Below the pieces are notes generated by a model, which worked only from the letters and a program-made list of their open reading frames with translations, did not search any database and was not told the DNA's origin. The translations under genes and the position numbers were made by a program. DNA of 64,000 bases from Psychrobacter urativorans (lineage in GTDB: Bacteria; Pseudomonadota; Gammaproteobacteria; Pseudomonadales; Moraxellaceae), in the NCBI RefSeq assembly GCF_904846695.1, contig NZ_CAJHBR010000004.1, positions 1 to 64,000 of the forward strand. Reading direction: 5' to 3'. Of the stretch, positions 42,592 to 52,216 are shown in pieces (positions within the stretch are counted from its first letter, which is position 1; the number at the start of each line of letters is the position of its first letter).

Positions 42592-42696
42592 TAACTCGAA
42601 TACTTAGCTACTCAATCCGATAGCTTTTTATAGCTGTTTTTATCCCTAAAAAAACTTAGCCTGTTTATCAAAAACTTACTATTGATAGGATACCTT

Positions 42697-43428
42697 ATGA
42701 CCGTCTTCACTTCTCAGTTAAGAAAACTTACCCTCGGTGCTGTATTGATAAGTGCAGGGTCAGTATCTATGCTTACGCATGCAGCAGTAACTCTAATGGT
42801 TGATGATAATATCAAGGTTACGGCTATCAATGGTCAAGAACTCAAACAAGGCATTCTTGAGCCCTTGACCAAACAGCTGAGTCTACAGCCCGGACAACAC
42901 GTCATTACTGCTAAGTATGATCGCTTTTATCAACTCCCACGTGATGAACATGACTATCTACGCTCAGGGAATATCAGTGTTGCAGCAAATCTATTAGATA
43001 ATCAAACCTATCGTTTGACTATGCCTAATCAGCCAGAAGAGTATCGTGCAGCCAAACAGTATGCTCAACAGCCAACCTTAGCCATACAGCAGAATAATAC
43101 CATTATAGCCAGTCAAAAAAGCATAGTGGGTAATGATGGCGGTATATTCTCAGGATTAGGTAAAGCTTTAGGTGGAGTATTCGGTGGCGGTAGTAATGCT
43201 GAGATGCAAAACCAGCAAGCTATTGCTGCTTTGAGCCAGCCAGGAGTAAACGCACAAAATAATACTAATACAACCGCGATAATATCTTCTGGTACTTATG
43301 CAGCGATTCCTAGTGCACCAGCCGCTAATAGCGCTCAAACCAGCGGCACTCTGGATAATTTTATGCAGTTATGGCTAAATGCTACGCCGGCTGAACGTGA
43401 AAAGATGAGCCAATGGATCAAGCAGTAA
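42697..43428 (+). CDS. DUF2057 family secreted protein (YccT-like)
   Basis: Starting at the ATG at 42697 (AGGATACCTT upstream), the product has 243 residues with a signal peptide ending in MLTHA. The DUF2057 core follows: VTLMVDDNIKVTAINGQEL, LSLQPGQHVITAKYDRFY and LLDNQTYRLTMPNQPEEYRAAKQY. E. coli YccT (CsgI) of this family modulates curli formation. The second half is low in complexity (a Gly-rich GGVFGGGSN and Gln/Asn/Ala stretch), and a helical end LWLNATPAEREKMSQWIK is reminiscent of the family C terminus. Confidence 0.85.
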   Translation: MTVFTSQLRKLTLGAVLISAGSVSMLTHAAVTLMVDDNIKVTAINGQELKQGILEPLTKQLSLQPGQHVITAKYDRFYQLPRDEHDYLRSGNISVAANLLDNQTYRLTMPNQPEEYRAAKQYAQQPTLAIQQNNTIIASQKSIVGNDGGIFSGLGKALGGVFGGGSNAEMQNQQAIAALSQPGVNAQNNTNTTAIISSGTYAAIPSAPAANSAQTSGTLDNFMQLWLNATPAEREKMSQWIKQ

Positions 43429-43475
43429 GCAGGCTCTAAACAGTAGCTGGGTTATCCATAACCTTTATAGCTGAG

Positions 43476-43509
43476 CACAAAAAAGCACCCAGTAGGGTGC
43501 TTTTTTATT
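43476..43509. terminator. Bidirectional terminator, DUF2057 / dps
   Basis: AAAAAAGCACCC and GGGTGCTTTTTT form a stem with an AGTA loop between convergent genes. Confidence 0.9.
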
Positions 43510-43552
43510 GGAAGTAAATTGGCTAACTGATAGTTTTATAGCTTAGACGGTT

Positions 43553-44023
43553 CTAGCCTAAAAAAGCGTTGTACATCCAAACGAGTTTTTCTTGTTCTTG
43601 CACATAGGCATCTACTAGATCCGCTGAACCTTGATCGTCTGCTTCTGCCGCTGCTGCTGACACTTGACGCTGCTCTTCTATCAAAGCTTGTAGGCCAGTA
43701 ACTACCCCTTTAACACAAGTATTACCATCTTTAACGTTTTTATCTTCTTGAATACTAGCATGTTGGGTAAAATCGCTATAGGCGTGATAAGGAGTGCCAC
43801 CTAAAGTTAAAATACGCTCGGCGATCTCATCGATTTGTATCTGCAGGGCAGTATACAGCTCTTCAAACTGAGGATGTAAGGTAAAGAAATGCTCGCCTTT
43901 TACGTTCCAATGATAGCCTCTAACATTGATATAGAACATATGATAGCTAGACAATAAGCCATTAAGTTTAGCAATGATGGCGCTCATATCTGCTTTTTCT
44001 AAACCGATTTGATTAGTACTCAT
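43553..44023 (-). CDS. dps: Dps-like DNA-binding/ferritin-like protein
   Basis: A 156-residue Dps/miniferritin that stores iron and protects DNA from oxidants as a dodecamer. The ferroxidase residues are in NVRGYHWNVKGEHFF and LQIQIDEIAERILTLGG. The central region and the C-terminal helix (QEQEKLVWMYNAFLG) are family-typical. The N terminus lacks the Lys-rich DNA-binding tail of E. coli Dps, so DNA binding is uncertain. AAAAGGATACTATT precedes the ATG. Confidence 0.93.
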   Translation of the reverse strand: MSTNQIGLEKADMSAIIAKLNGLLSSYHMFYINVRGYHWNVKGEHFFTLHPQFEELYTALQIQIDEIAERILTLGGTPYHAYSDFTQHASIQEDKNVKDGNTCVKGVVTGLQALIEEQRQVSAAAAEADDQGSADLVDAYVQEQEKLVWMYNAFLG

Positions 44024-44251
44024 AATAGTATCCTTTTAGTGTTATTTTAGAATTAGAATGCTGCTGTTATTTTAGAAGTACAATAGTCACTAACTACCAG
44101 CTGATCGGCGACTGGTTTTGACGATTAGTAACTAATCTGTTTATGGTCATTATCATAACAACTGCAGCTCTATAAGTTAAATTAATTAAACCAAAAGACG
44201 AGTTATGTTTTGTAAAATCAATAGGGACCTTACCATCAAATAACCAATAAA

Positions 44252-44917
44252 TTATATCTTGTCAGTAGGCGGCTGTAAATTCTCAGTGTTCAAACCACGA
44301 GTAGGAATCACTTCTTGTAGATGTTGACGTACTGTATCGATAGGGAACTTTTGCGCTTGCAAACGCTTAGGTACGATTTGACTGCCTTGCTGGCCTTTTA
44401 CCTCAAACATCATAAAGATATAATCATCAGTCTCATCCCAGCTTTTAACAGCGCTCCATGGGATTACCGCTTGCTGAGTGCTCGCTGCACGCATTTGCAT
44501 ACCACGCATTTGATTGTTCACCGCACCAGGCTGATTGACTGGCATCGCCATAACCAAGCCATGTTTTTGTACCCCAAGTTTCATTTGACGCATTTCATCA
44601 GGCATCTCTTGCTCAGAAACTTGCTTTTCAAATTGCTTTTTGACATACCACTTAAAGCCAAGCGTACGCACTAGCAGATAAATTACTACTGCAACTAGCA
44701 TCACCCAAAAGATAATCGTCGAATAGCCAGATACAAAGACCAGTCCTGCGATCGCTAATATGACTACTACCGCCATGATAATCCATTCTTTAGTCTTAAT
44801 ACTAGATAGACCAAACGAGGGGCTAGCATTAGCAAACAGTTCATATTGTGCTTGCTGAAATTCAGCTTCAGTTAAGTTCAAAGCGACAGGTTGTAGGGTA
44901 TAAGGATACAGGGCCAT
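44252..44917 (-). CDS. YcxB-like membrane protein
   Basis: A 221-residue protein with two adjacent membrane helices (about residues 46-64 and 67-85), then a cytoplasmic domain of about 130 residues. The C-terminal word QAVIPWSAVKSWDETDDYIF, followed by a predicted strand and a short helix, matches the YcxB-like domain, whose function is unknown. The N-terminal LTEAEFQQAQYELF precedes the helices. No operon partner is seen. Confidence 0.75.
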   Translation of the reverse strand: MALYPYTLQPVALNLTEAEFQQAQYELFANASPSFGLSSIKTKEWIIMAVVVILAIAGLVFVSGYSTIIFWVMLVAVVIYLLVRTLGFKWYVKKQFEKQVSEQEMPDEMRQMKLGVQKHGLVMAMPVNQPGAVNNQMRGMQMRAASTQQAVIPWSAVKSWDETDDYIFMMFEVKGQQGSQIVPKRLQAQKFPIDTVRQHLQEVIPTRGLNTENLQPPTDKI

Positions 44918-45218
44918 AAAGGGTTCTCAAATACTTTGATTAAATGCGATGGCGACAGCGAAATAGCATGCTGCCCATAAGTGATAATAGATGTGTGCTT
45001 ATCTTACCGAAAAGCGCCTGTAAAAGAAACATATATGCATCTTAGCATAGCAATAGACAGCTTTTAGTAGCTTATAGATAGTCGCCCTAATGCGATAAAA
45101 CCTAGGCTAAAGCTACGCTAAACATAGTCAAAGCTATCTGGTCTTGGTATCATAGCAGCTGCTTTCAATAGCTCTGTCTTAGTTTGACCCTTAACTTCTA
45201 GCGCTACAGGCCATTATT

Positions 45219-46511
45219 ATGATCGATCCAAAACTCTTACGCGGTGATTTACTTGATTTACAGCAGCAACTGGCCACTCGTGGCTATACCCTAGATATGG
45301 CATTCTGGCAAGCTGTAGAGAGCGAGCGCAAGTCTCTACAAGTGCAAACCGAAGAGCTGCAATCACGTCGTAATGCTGGCGCTAAACAAGTCGGCATGCT
45401 AAAAAAGACCGGTGAAGATGCCAGCGAACTGCTAGCTGAGATGCAAAGTGTCAGTGGCGAGATTAAAAACGCAGAAGACACTCTACGTAGCTTACAAGAG
45501 CGTATTACCCAAGCGGCGTTGCAAATACCGAATCTACCAGCAGCAGATGTACCCGTTGGCACTTCAGAAGATGATAATGTAGAAGTGCGTAGATGGGGTA
45601 CTCCCCGCGAATTTGATTTTGATATTCAAGACCATAGCTATCTTGGTGAGTCGCTAGGCATGCTAGACTTTGAAGCTGCTGCGAAGCTAACAGGTAGCCG
45701 TTTTAATGTGCTAAAAGGTCAGTTGGCACAGATGCACCGTGCCCTTATTCAGTTCATGCTCAACACTCATACTATGAAGTATGGCTATACTGAAACTTAT
45801 GTCCCTTACATTGTCAATTCAGAGAGCCTAAAAGGCACAGGCCAACTGCCAAAATTCGAAGATGATCTGTTTAAATTGACTAACCATACTAACAATGAAG
45901 GCACAGACTTCTATCTAATTCCAACTGCTGAAGTACCGATGACCAATTTAGTCCGTGGCGAGCGTTTAGATATCAAAGAGCTACCATTGAAGTTCACCGC
46001 TCATACCCCCTGCTTTCGTAGTGAAGCGGGCTCGCATGGCCGTGATACTCGTGGCCTGATTCGTCAGCATCAATTCGAAAAGGTCGAGATGGTCAATATC
46101 GCCACTGCTGAACAGTCTGATGCGTTGCTAGAGGCGATGACGGGACAAGCTGAATTTATCTTACAGCAGCTTAACCTACCTTATCGTACCGTGCAATTAT
46201 GCACAGGTGATATGGGCTTTGCCGCGCAAAGAACTTATGACATCGAAGTATGGTTACCGAGCCAAGAGACTTATCGTGAAATCTCTAGCTGCTCAAATTG
46301 TGGCGACTTTCAAGCACGACGTATGGGTACGCGAGTTAAAGATGGCAAGCAAACTAGCTTAGCGCACACTTTAAATGGCTCAGGTCTAGCGGTCGGTCGT
46401 ACATTATTAGCAGTGATGGAGAACCATCAAAACGCTGATGGAAGTATTACTATCCCTGAAGTGTTACGTGCGTTTATGGGTGGTGCTGAAAGCATCGCCA
46501 TAAATAAGTAG
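45219..46511 (+). CDS. serS: Seryl-tRNA synthetase
   Basis: A 430-residue class II synthetase. An N-terminal coiled-coil arm (about residues 25-105) binds the long variable arm of tRNA-Ser. Motif 2 is [20 protein letters not shown], and motif 3 is [26 protein letters not shown] is the serine-binding loop. A tRNA-Ser (TGA) is encoded 15 kb downstream. Confidence 0.98.
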   Translation: MIDPKLLRGDLLDLQQQLATRGYTLDMAFWQAVESERKSLQVQTEELQSRRNAGAKQVGMLKKTGEDASELLAEMQSVSGEIKNAEDTLRSLQERITQAALQIPNLPAADVPVGTSEDDNVEVRRWGTPREFDFDIQDHSYLGESLGMLDFEAAAKLTGSRFNVLKGQLAQMHRALIQFMLNTHTMKYGYTETYVPYIVNSESLKGTGQLPKFEDDLFKLTNHTNNEGTDFYLIPTAEVPMTNLVRGERLDIKELPLKFTAHTPCFRSEAGSHGRDTRGLIRQHQFEKVEMVNIATAEQSDALLEAMTGQAEFILQQLNLPYRTVQLCTGDMGFAAQRTYDIEVWLPSQETYREISSCSNCGDFQARRMGTRVKDGKQTSLAHTLNGSGLAVGRTLLAVMENHQNADGSITIPEVLRAFMGGAESIAINK

Positions 46512-46806
46512 TTGGTTTTTACGACCTACATGAATGGCTCGTAGTTTCTAAGCATTGTTAATAACTGTTAATAGCTATTAATAGTTGGGCATTACGAGTA
46601 ATTTGACAAAACTGATAGGAATTATTAATAAATACCAACGGTCTTATCATGCCATTTTTTGGTTTGGCCGTTAGCAACTATGTTAATATTACGCTTTGAA
46701 CTTCTATCTTATTCTGTGAGGGTGCTTATTGCACCTTTACTTGATTGCCTTCGAACAAAATTGCCTTTTATCTTCCATACCTCTTATCCCAATATTAGGA
46801 CACTCT

Positions 46807-48804
46807 ATGCCAGCTCCAATTAGCGAACGTAAATTAGCCAATGCCATCCGTGTACTGTCGTTCGATGCGGTTCAAAAAGCCAACTCAGGCCATCCGGGCG
46901 CACCGATGGGTATGGCCGATATTGCTGAAGTATTGTGGCGCAAGTTTTTACAGCATAATCCAGCAGACCCTAGCTGGCATAACCGTGACCGCTTTGTATT
47001 GTCGAATGGTCATGGCTCAATGCTCATCTACTCATTGCTGCATTTATCAGGCTATGATGTCAGTGTCGAAGATCTAAAAGGCTTCCGCCAGCTGCATTCA
47101 AAGACTCCTGGCCATCCTGAACTTGGCTACACTCCAGGTATCGAAACCACTACTGGTCCATTAGGCCAAGGTATCGCTAATGCGGTTGGTTTTGCTATCG
47201 CAGAAAAAACCTTAGCGGCGCAGTTCAACCGTGATGGTCATAATATCGTTGATCATCGCACTTATGCGTTCTTAGGCGACGGCTGTTTGATGGAAGGCAT
47301 TAGCCATGAAGTCTGTTCATTGGCTGGCACTTTAGAGCTAGGTAAATTAGTATTCTTCTATGATGACAACGGCATCTCTATCGATGGTGAAGTCGATGGC
47401 TGGTTCACTGATGACACCCAAGCCCGTTTTGAAGCTTATGGCTGGCAAGTTATCAAGGTCGATGGTCATGATACTGATGCTATTACCCAAGCTACAGAAG
47501 CGGCAATCAAAGAGACTGTTAAGCCTAGTCTGATCATCTGTAAAACTACTATTGGCGCTGGTAGCCCGAATAAACAAGGCTCAGCTTCTAGCCATGGTGC
47601 ACCACTAGGTGATGATGAAATCGCTTTAACTCGTGATGCTTTGTCATGGAAACATGCGCCGTTTGAGTTAGATGATGAGATCTATCAAGCGTGGGATGCA
47701 AAACCAAAAGGTGATGTGCTACAAAAGAACTGGGAAGCGGACTTCCTAAATTACACCAAAGCTTATCCTGAATTGGCCAGCGAGCTATTACGTCGCTTGA
47801 ATGGCGATCTGCCTGCTGACTTTGAAGCCCAAGCGCAAGATTATATTCAGCAAACCCAACAGCAAGGCGGTGATGTCGCCAGTCGTAAAGCCAGTCAAAA
47901 TGCGATCAATATTTTGCAGCCCTTATTACCAGAGTTGATGGGCGGTTCAGCAGATCTTGCTGGCTCGAACTTAACTTTGTTCAAAGGCGCTAAAGGCATT
48001 CAAGACGATGCTGCTGGTAACTATATCTATTATGGTGTACGTGAGTTCGGTATGACCGCTATCGCTAACGGTATCGCCTTGCATGGTGGCTTTATCCCTT
48101 ACGTGGCAACCTTCCTCATGTTCATGGAATATGCGCGTAACGCGGTGCGTATGGGCGCTTTGATGAAGCAGCGTATCATCCACGTCTATACTCATGACTC
48201 TATCGGTCTTGGTGAAGATGGCCCGACCCATCAGCCAGTAGAGCAATTGACTAGCTTACGCACTACGCCGAACCTACGTACATGGCGTCCTTGTGATGCA
48301 ACGGAATCTGCTAGTGCTTGGGTAGAAGCGATTAAGTCTGTACATAATCCATCAGCGCTGATCTTTAGTCGTCAAAGCTTGCCGCATCAAGCACGTGATG
48401 AGAGCCAAGTGGCTAATATTATTAAAGGTGGCTATGTCCTCGCAAAAGAGAAAGGCGAGCTGCAAGCAATCATTATCGCTACTGGTTCAGAAGTTGGTCT
48501 TGCTATGCAAGCATACGAGACTTTAAGCGCTGATGGTGTTGGTGTGCGGGTAGTTTCTATGCCTTGTGCTGAGATCTTCGTAGAGCAAGACGGCGATTAC
48601 CGCGAGTCAGTATTACCTGCTAATATCCGTGCCCGTGTCGCTGTAGAAGCCGCGCATGTGGACTACTGGTATAAGTTCGTAGGCCTTGACGGTAAAGTCA
48701 TCGGCATGACCACGTACGGCGAGTCAGCACCAGCTGAGGATTTGTATAAAGAGTTTGGTATTACGGCGGATGCGGTAGTTGAGGCTGTGCAGAGTTTGGT
48801 GTAG
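46807..48804 (+). CDS. tkt: Transketolase
   Basis: The ATG at 46807 (ATTAGGACACTCT upstream) gives 665 residues, the normal length; the frame continues to a TTG at 46729 without support. The TPP enzyme moves two-carbon units in the pentose phosphate pathway. Key segments: [36 protein letters not shown], the TPP motif [14 protein letters not shown] and [19 protein letters not shown]. The last 45 codons are duplicated with changes 190 bp downstream, and no normal U-tract terminator directly follows the gene. Confidence 0.97.
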   Translation: MPAPISERKLANAIRVLSFDAVQKANSGHPGAPMGMADIAEVLWRKFLQHNPADPSWHNRDRFVLSNGHGSMLIYSLLHLSGYDVSVEDLKGFRQLHSKTPGHPELGYTPGIETTTGPLGQGIANAVGFAIAEKTLAAQFNRDGHNIVDHRTYAFLGDGCLMEGISHEVCSLAGTLELGKLVFFYDDNGISIDGEVDGWFTDDTQARFEAYGWQVIKVDGHDTDAITQATEAAIKETVKPSLIICKTTIGAGSPNKQGSASSHGAPLGDDEIALTRDALSWKHAPFELDDEIYQAWDAKPKGDVLQKNWEADFLNYTKAYPELASELLRRLNGDLPADFEAQAQDYIQQTQQQGGDVASRKASQNAINILQPLLPELMGGSADLAGSNLTLFKGAKGIQDDAAGNYIYYGVREFGMTAIANGIALHGGFIPYVATFLMFMEYARNAVRMGALMKQRIIHVYTHDSIGLGEDGPTHQPVEQLTSLRTTPNLRTWRPCDATESASAWVEAIKSVHNPSALIFSRQSLPHQARDESQVANIIKGGYVLAKEKGELQAIIIATGSEVGLAMQAYETLSADGVGVRVVSMPCAEIFVEQDGDYRESVLPANIRARVAVEAAHVDYWYKFVGLDGKVIGMTTYGESAPAEDLYKEFGITADAVVEAVQSLV

Positions 48805-48837
48805 GTTTCAAGTTTAGTTATAAATTATAAAAGTTAG

Positions 48838-48854
48838 GGTGCGCCTAGCGCACC
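48838..48854. repeat. GC-rich hairpin after tkt
   Basis: GGTGCGC and GCGCACC form a perfect seven-base stem with a CTA loop, 33 bp after the tkt stop. It lacks a U tract, so it is either a weak terminator or part of an intergenic repeat. Confidence 0.6.
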
Positions 48855-48907
48855 ATTCATAAATTATATTTTATCGTTTTAGCTATTCTTTAATATTAAA
48901 GACAGAG

Positions 48908-48991
48908 GTAGGTTGGTGTCGAGACCCGATACCCAACATGACAATTTTATGAAATACAGATTGTTGGGTTTCCTTCGTCAACCCAACCTAC
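48908..48991. repeat. Palindromic intergenic repeat (REP/MITE-like)
   Basis: Two imperfect inverted arms of about 30 bp start and end with GTAGGTTGG and CCAACCTAC and contain ACCCAACA / TGTTGGGT, separated by about 23 AT-rich bases. Arms of this GTAGGTTGGGTT...AACCCAACA type are widespread intergenic repeats in proteobacterial genomes. No frame is present. Confidence 0.75.
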
Positions 48992-48995
48992 GCGT

Positions 48996-49133
48996 TGGTA
49001 TAAGTTTATTGGTCTAGACGGTAAAGTCATAGGTATGACCACTTATGGTGAATTATCACCAGCGGAGGACTTGTATAAAGAATTTGGCATTAAGGCTGAT
49101 GATGTGGTTAAGGCTTTGTATGGTTTGGTTTAA
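48996..49133 (+). pseudogene. tkt: Duplicated 3' end of transketolase (45 codons)
   Basis: The frame opening at TGG 48996 encodes [20 protein letters not shown] followed by 25 more residues and a stop. By eye 36 of 45 residues match the last 45 residues of the full-length tkt just upstream, and the DNA is similarly diverged. It has no start codon and begins immediately after the palindromic repeat. It retains a terminator 20 bp downstream. It is a remnant of a second, diverged transketolase allele. Confidence 0.9.
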
Positions 49134-49153
49134 ATAAAACTTATACCTATAGA

Positions 49154-49187
49154 AGAGCTGCTGGAATAATCTAGTAGCTCTTTTTTT
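49154..49187 (+). terminator. Terminator behind the tkt fragment
   Basis: AGAGCTGCT and AGTAGCTCT pair imperfectly, followed by seven T residues. It probably was the original tkt terminator. Confidence 0.7.
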
Positions 49188-49387
49188 ACGTTCAGGTTTT
49201 GTTTTCAAATTGATTTGGAGCTAATCATACCATTCGCTTGTATATATATATATATTGCAATGTTGTTCAAACTTAAGTGTAGTAGATGAAACTTCCAACT
49301 AGACGACTATTGTATGATAGATTGGATTATTAATTCGCTGGACACATTTTTTATCTGCAACAAGCTGCTAAATCAAGGATAGGACTT

Positions 49388-50647
49388 ATGGAACTAGTTG
49401 AAATTGAAGAGCTGTTCAAAAAAATTGAATATTGTTCATCAGATGAAGAAGTATACAGGATATGGGAAGAAGCAAATTTAAGAGATGATTGCTTCATGCT
49501 TGCAATCGGTGAAAGTAGTAACATTAATTTTTCTAAAAATATCTATAATATTCTATCAAGAGAACTGGTATGTAGTTATTTCCAATCTAATAAAATTCGT
49601 TTTGTTCACAATAAGGTTATTAGAAATTCAAAAACTGAAAAGCTTTCGAAAGTACCAGCCGATTACTCATTAATGTTTGATTCAAACATTTGCACATATA
49701 TTAATGCTGTTATGGAAAGAAAAGCGTTTAATGGCAGTAAGGAGATAATACCACTATTATTAGATATTTTACATAATCGAATAATGTATGATTTTACATT
49801 TTATTTATATGAAAATTTTGAAAGCATTAATATTGATTTATGTCTAATAAATAAAGATTTTGAGTTATGGGATCTTTTAAACGCTGATTTTCAGAAGAAC
49901 CTCATTAATCTTATTAAGTTTAAGCATATTAAACCAGAAGGTGCTAATAGTTTTGAGACAAGCATTTCTGACATAGAAGCAAAAGAAGAAGCGATAGAAC
50001 TATGCTTCAAAGTTTATTTCCAAGCTAACGATTTACTAAAAAATATCATAACTAAGTTTAAAATGACAAAAATGATAGTTTTAAAGATTGTAGAAATTCA
50101 ATTCTCTAGTAATAAGTCCACTCAAAATAAGTATTTAGAACTTATAAATTTTATGAACGAAAAATGCTGTTTTTCTGACAGAGAATCTATTCTAGCATTA
50201 GAATATTTCAAGAATAAAAACCTTGGTACTTTTAAAAAAATACATCATGGAATGAAGTTTGATAAATTTTTAAAACGAGTTAATAATGTTTCTTGGGACA
50301 TAATGGCACCTAGGATAATGGAGGATTTTATTAGAGGTATGTCTTCACATGAAGAAGTTTTTATACCGTTCTTCTTTTCTTATGATGAAAATCTTAGAGA
50401 AACAATCAAAGCACATCCTATCAAGTATTTATTTTTAAATGGAGATGATAATAAACGTCGTGTAGTGTCTATTCCTAAAAATAATACACATGAATATCTT
50501 TATAAAAATAACTGTCACAAGGCTATCGAGGAAATATTCAATAATACAGAGTTTAGAAGAAAGAATGTATCTAATATACAATTGAATCTAGATGAAAATT
50601 TAATTAATGGCTTTGAAGAATGCAAAAAAATATTAGAGTTAGGATAG
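49388..50647 (+). CDS. AT-rich orphan protein with PIN-nuclease-like motifs
   Basis: A 419-residue predicted cytoplasmic protein with no signal peptide or membrane segment. Its DNA is much more AT-rich than any neighbour and uses AGA/AGG and ATA codons freely, so it was probably acquired by transfer. I recognise no named family. Two stretches recall a PIN ribonuclease: YSLMFDSNICTYI (D98, N100; the DxN start) and SWDIMAPRIMEDFI ... VFIPFFFSYDENLRETI (D304 and D333, like the last two PIN acids). A helix with D264/E266 could supply the fourth acid. Between them is a helical insertion of about 160 residues. GGATAGGACTT precedes the ATG. The gene stands alone between repeats. The PIN reading is inference. 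Confidence 0.7.
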   Translation: MELVEIEELFKKIEYCSSDEEVYRIWEEANLRDDCFMLAIGESSNINFSKNIYNILSRELVCSYFQSNKIRFVHNKVIRNSKTEKLSKVPADYSLMFDSNICTYINAVMERKAFNGSKEIIPLLLDILHNRIMYDFTFYLYENFESINIDLCLINKDFELWDLLNADFQKNLINLIKFKHIKPEGANSFETSISDIEAKEEAIELCFKVYFQANDLLKNIITKFKMTKMIVLKIVEIQFSSNKSTQNKYLELINFMNEKCCFSDRESILALEYFKNKNLGTFKKIHHGMKFDKFLKRVNNVSWDIMAPRIMEDFIRGMSSHEEVFIPFFFSYDENLRETIKAHPIKYLFLNGDDNKRRVVSIPKNNTHEYLYKNNCHKAIEEIFNNTEFRRKNVSNIQLNLDENLINGFEECKKILELG

Positions 50648-50685
50648 GCATACCTTACAATTTAAAAAACCTTATATTTAAACCG

Positions 50686-50734
50686 AAACAAGAGCGATTA
50701 GAGCAATATCATAATCACTCTTGTTTACGTTTTT
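50686..50734 (+). terminator. Terminator after the AT-rich orphan
   Basis: AAACAAGAGCGATTA and TAATCACTCTTGTTT form a 15-base stem with one G-T-type mismatch, followed by ACGTTTTT. Confidence 0.75.
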
Positions 50735-50834
50735 AAAAGCTTACTTTTTTTAGAGTGCGAGGGCGCGCCCCACACACCAGAATTCAAACTTAATTATCAT
50801 ATCGATGCGCACAATCAATGTCCTGCTGTTTTTC

Positions 50835-50929
50835 GCCGAGGGTGAGAGAAGATTAAGTAGAGTAGTACTCTGCGCAAGATGCAAGTATCTGCCGAGGGTG
50901 AGCGAAGATTAAGCAGAGTACTACTCTGC
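50835..50929. repeat. Two copies of a 39-bp repeat with an internal palindrome
   Basis: The units at 50835-50873 and 50891-50929 differ at three of 39 positions. Each begins GCCGAGGGTGAG and ends with a palindrome, GCAGAGTACTACTCTGC in the second copy. Period is 56 bp. They lie in a gene-free region (50735-51073) that is more GC-rich than the orphan gene before it. Confidence 0.85.
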
Positions 50930-51073
50930 CTGAGTGCAAGACGAAAGCTGTGCTTGAGTTAGGTAGGCAGAAATCATTAAAAGCCGATGACCCATGCCCC
51001 GCATATTTCACGACTATTAAAGAACACCTATCTACAGGCTCATCTTTTTATCCTCTTGCTTGCAAACTAACCA

Positions 51074-52072
51074 CTACCTCAAAAGAAAAGCCACCTCAAA
51101 GTCATGCTTAGGTACAAAGTTAGTTTCTTTAATCTCAAACGTCGTCGGGCCTACCTTCTTAACTTTTCCCTTACCTTTCCAGCAAAACGATACTAGCTCA
51201 TTAGGATCGCGCTCTACGGTGAGTTTAAAGTTGGCTATTGGCTTTGCCCAGTTAGCGCCTGTAGTCAAGATATAGCTTAAGGCATGATAAGGGCGAGCGC
51301 CGGTCTTACTCAATGCTTGCTCCGTAGCTCCATCCAAGCAAAAAGTGGCAAATTCCTCCTCGCCTAAATGCACAGAGCCACCTACTAAAGGCTGGTAAGA
51401 ATGATTGATTTTAGTAGTGGCATTAGCTTTAAAGGTTTGTTGCCAGCTATAAAAAATTTGTGATTGCCAGTAGAGATAGCTGTCTTCTTCATTAGTATTA
51501 ATGAATTTATTCAGTCTTTTGTCAGTACAGTTTTGTAGCTTTTGATCCACACTGGCAGTATTGCCTTGATTGGTCCATGGAATCATCATTTCACTGTCTT
51601 TAACCCCACAGGCTTTAAATATTTCAGTGGTATCAATAGTAATAGAGTTGTCAGCGTAGATTCTCTGACCAGCTTCAATGACAAGAGGGTGCATAAAGGT
51701 ACGCACATTAGTTTTTGCAGTAATAGGCTTGCCATTGCTCACAATCTTAAAGCTATCAACCAGCTTAGTAGTATCTGCAAAGTCACTCTCTAATCGTGAG
51801 GGCGCAGCAGGCATAGGGAACAATACCGTCTCGGTGATATCTTTATTGCTTAAGTTTTTAAACTCATAATTGACCCGAATATTATCTTTAGAAATGTATA
51901 AGTCTTCGCTGTGCATACTGATATTTTTGTTTTTAAGGTAAGCAACGCCGCCTGTGCCTACATAACCTGTAGAGTCGTTGGCTTGGGCTGTCGTTATGGC
52001 TAGTACAGCTGTGCAGGCAAGCTTAAGGCTGGCGCTAAGGCATGACTTAATCAACTTATTATTATTTAGCAT
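51074..52072 (-). CDS. DUF4424 family secreted protein
   Basis: From the ATG at 52072 (AAGGATGCCTACT upstream) the product has 332 residues. The frame extends to a TTG at 52123, which I do not favour. A signal peptide ends in TTAQA. The mature protein follows DUF4424: GTGGVAYLKNKNISMHSEDL, VNYEFKNLSNKDITETVLFPMPA, then a region rich in Cys and aromatic residues, and an all-beta C-terminal part (FKLTVERDPNELVSFCW). It is probably periplasmic. Function is unknown. Confidence 0.85.
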   Translation of the reverse strand: MLNNNKLIKSCLSASLKLACTAVLAITTAQANDSTGYVGTGGVAYLKNKNISMHSEDLYISKDNIRVNYEFKNLSNKDITETVLFPMPAAPSRLESDFADTTKLVDSFKIVSNGKPITAKTNVRTFMHPLVIEAGQRIYADNSITIDTTEIFKACGVKDSEMMIPWTNQGNTASVDQKLQNCTDKRLNKFINTNEEDSYLYWQSQIFYSWQQTFKANATTKINHSYQPLVGGSVHLGEEEFATFCLDGATEQALSKTGARPYHALSYILTTGANWAKPIANFKLTVERDPNELVSFCWKGKGKVKKVGPTTFEIKETNFVPKHDFEVAFLLR

Positions 52073-52162
52073 AGTAGGCATCCTTGCTATTTTTAGGTAT
52101 AAGACTAAATAGTTTATACCCAATACTGTGCGCTGTACGGTTTAATAGTGGCTGATTTAAGA

Positions 52163-52206
52163 CAAAAAAAGAGCGACTAGAACATAATCCTAGTCACTGT
52201 TCTTTT
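52163..52206 (-). terminator. Terminator after the YceI gene
   Basis: AAAGAGCGACTAG and CTAGTCACTGTTCTTT pair imperfectly. The A run at 52164-52170 gives a U tract on the minus strand. Confidence 0.7.
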
Positions 52207-52216
52207 AGTTTATATT

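Noticed and set aside
49388..50647. Toxin-antitoxin pair around the AT-rich orphan
   Set aside because: No second small frame adjoins it on either side, so a two-gene toxin-antitoxin system is not supported.
50835..50929. CRISPR array
   Set aside because: Only two repeat units with a 17-bp spacer are present and no cas gene is in the window.
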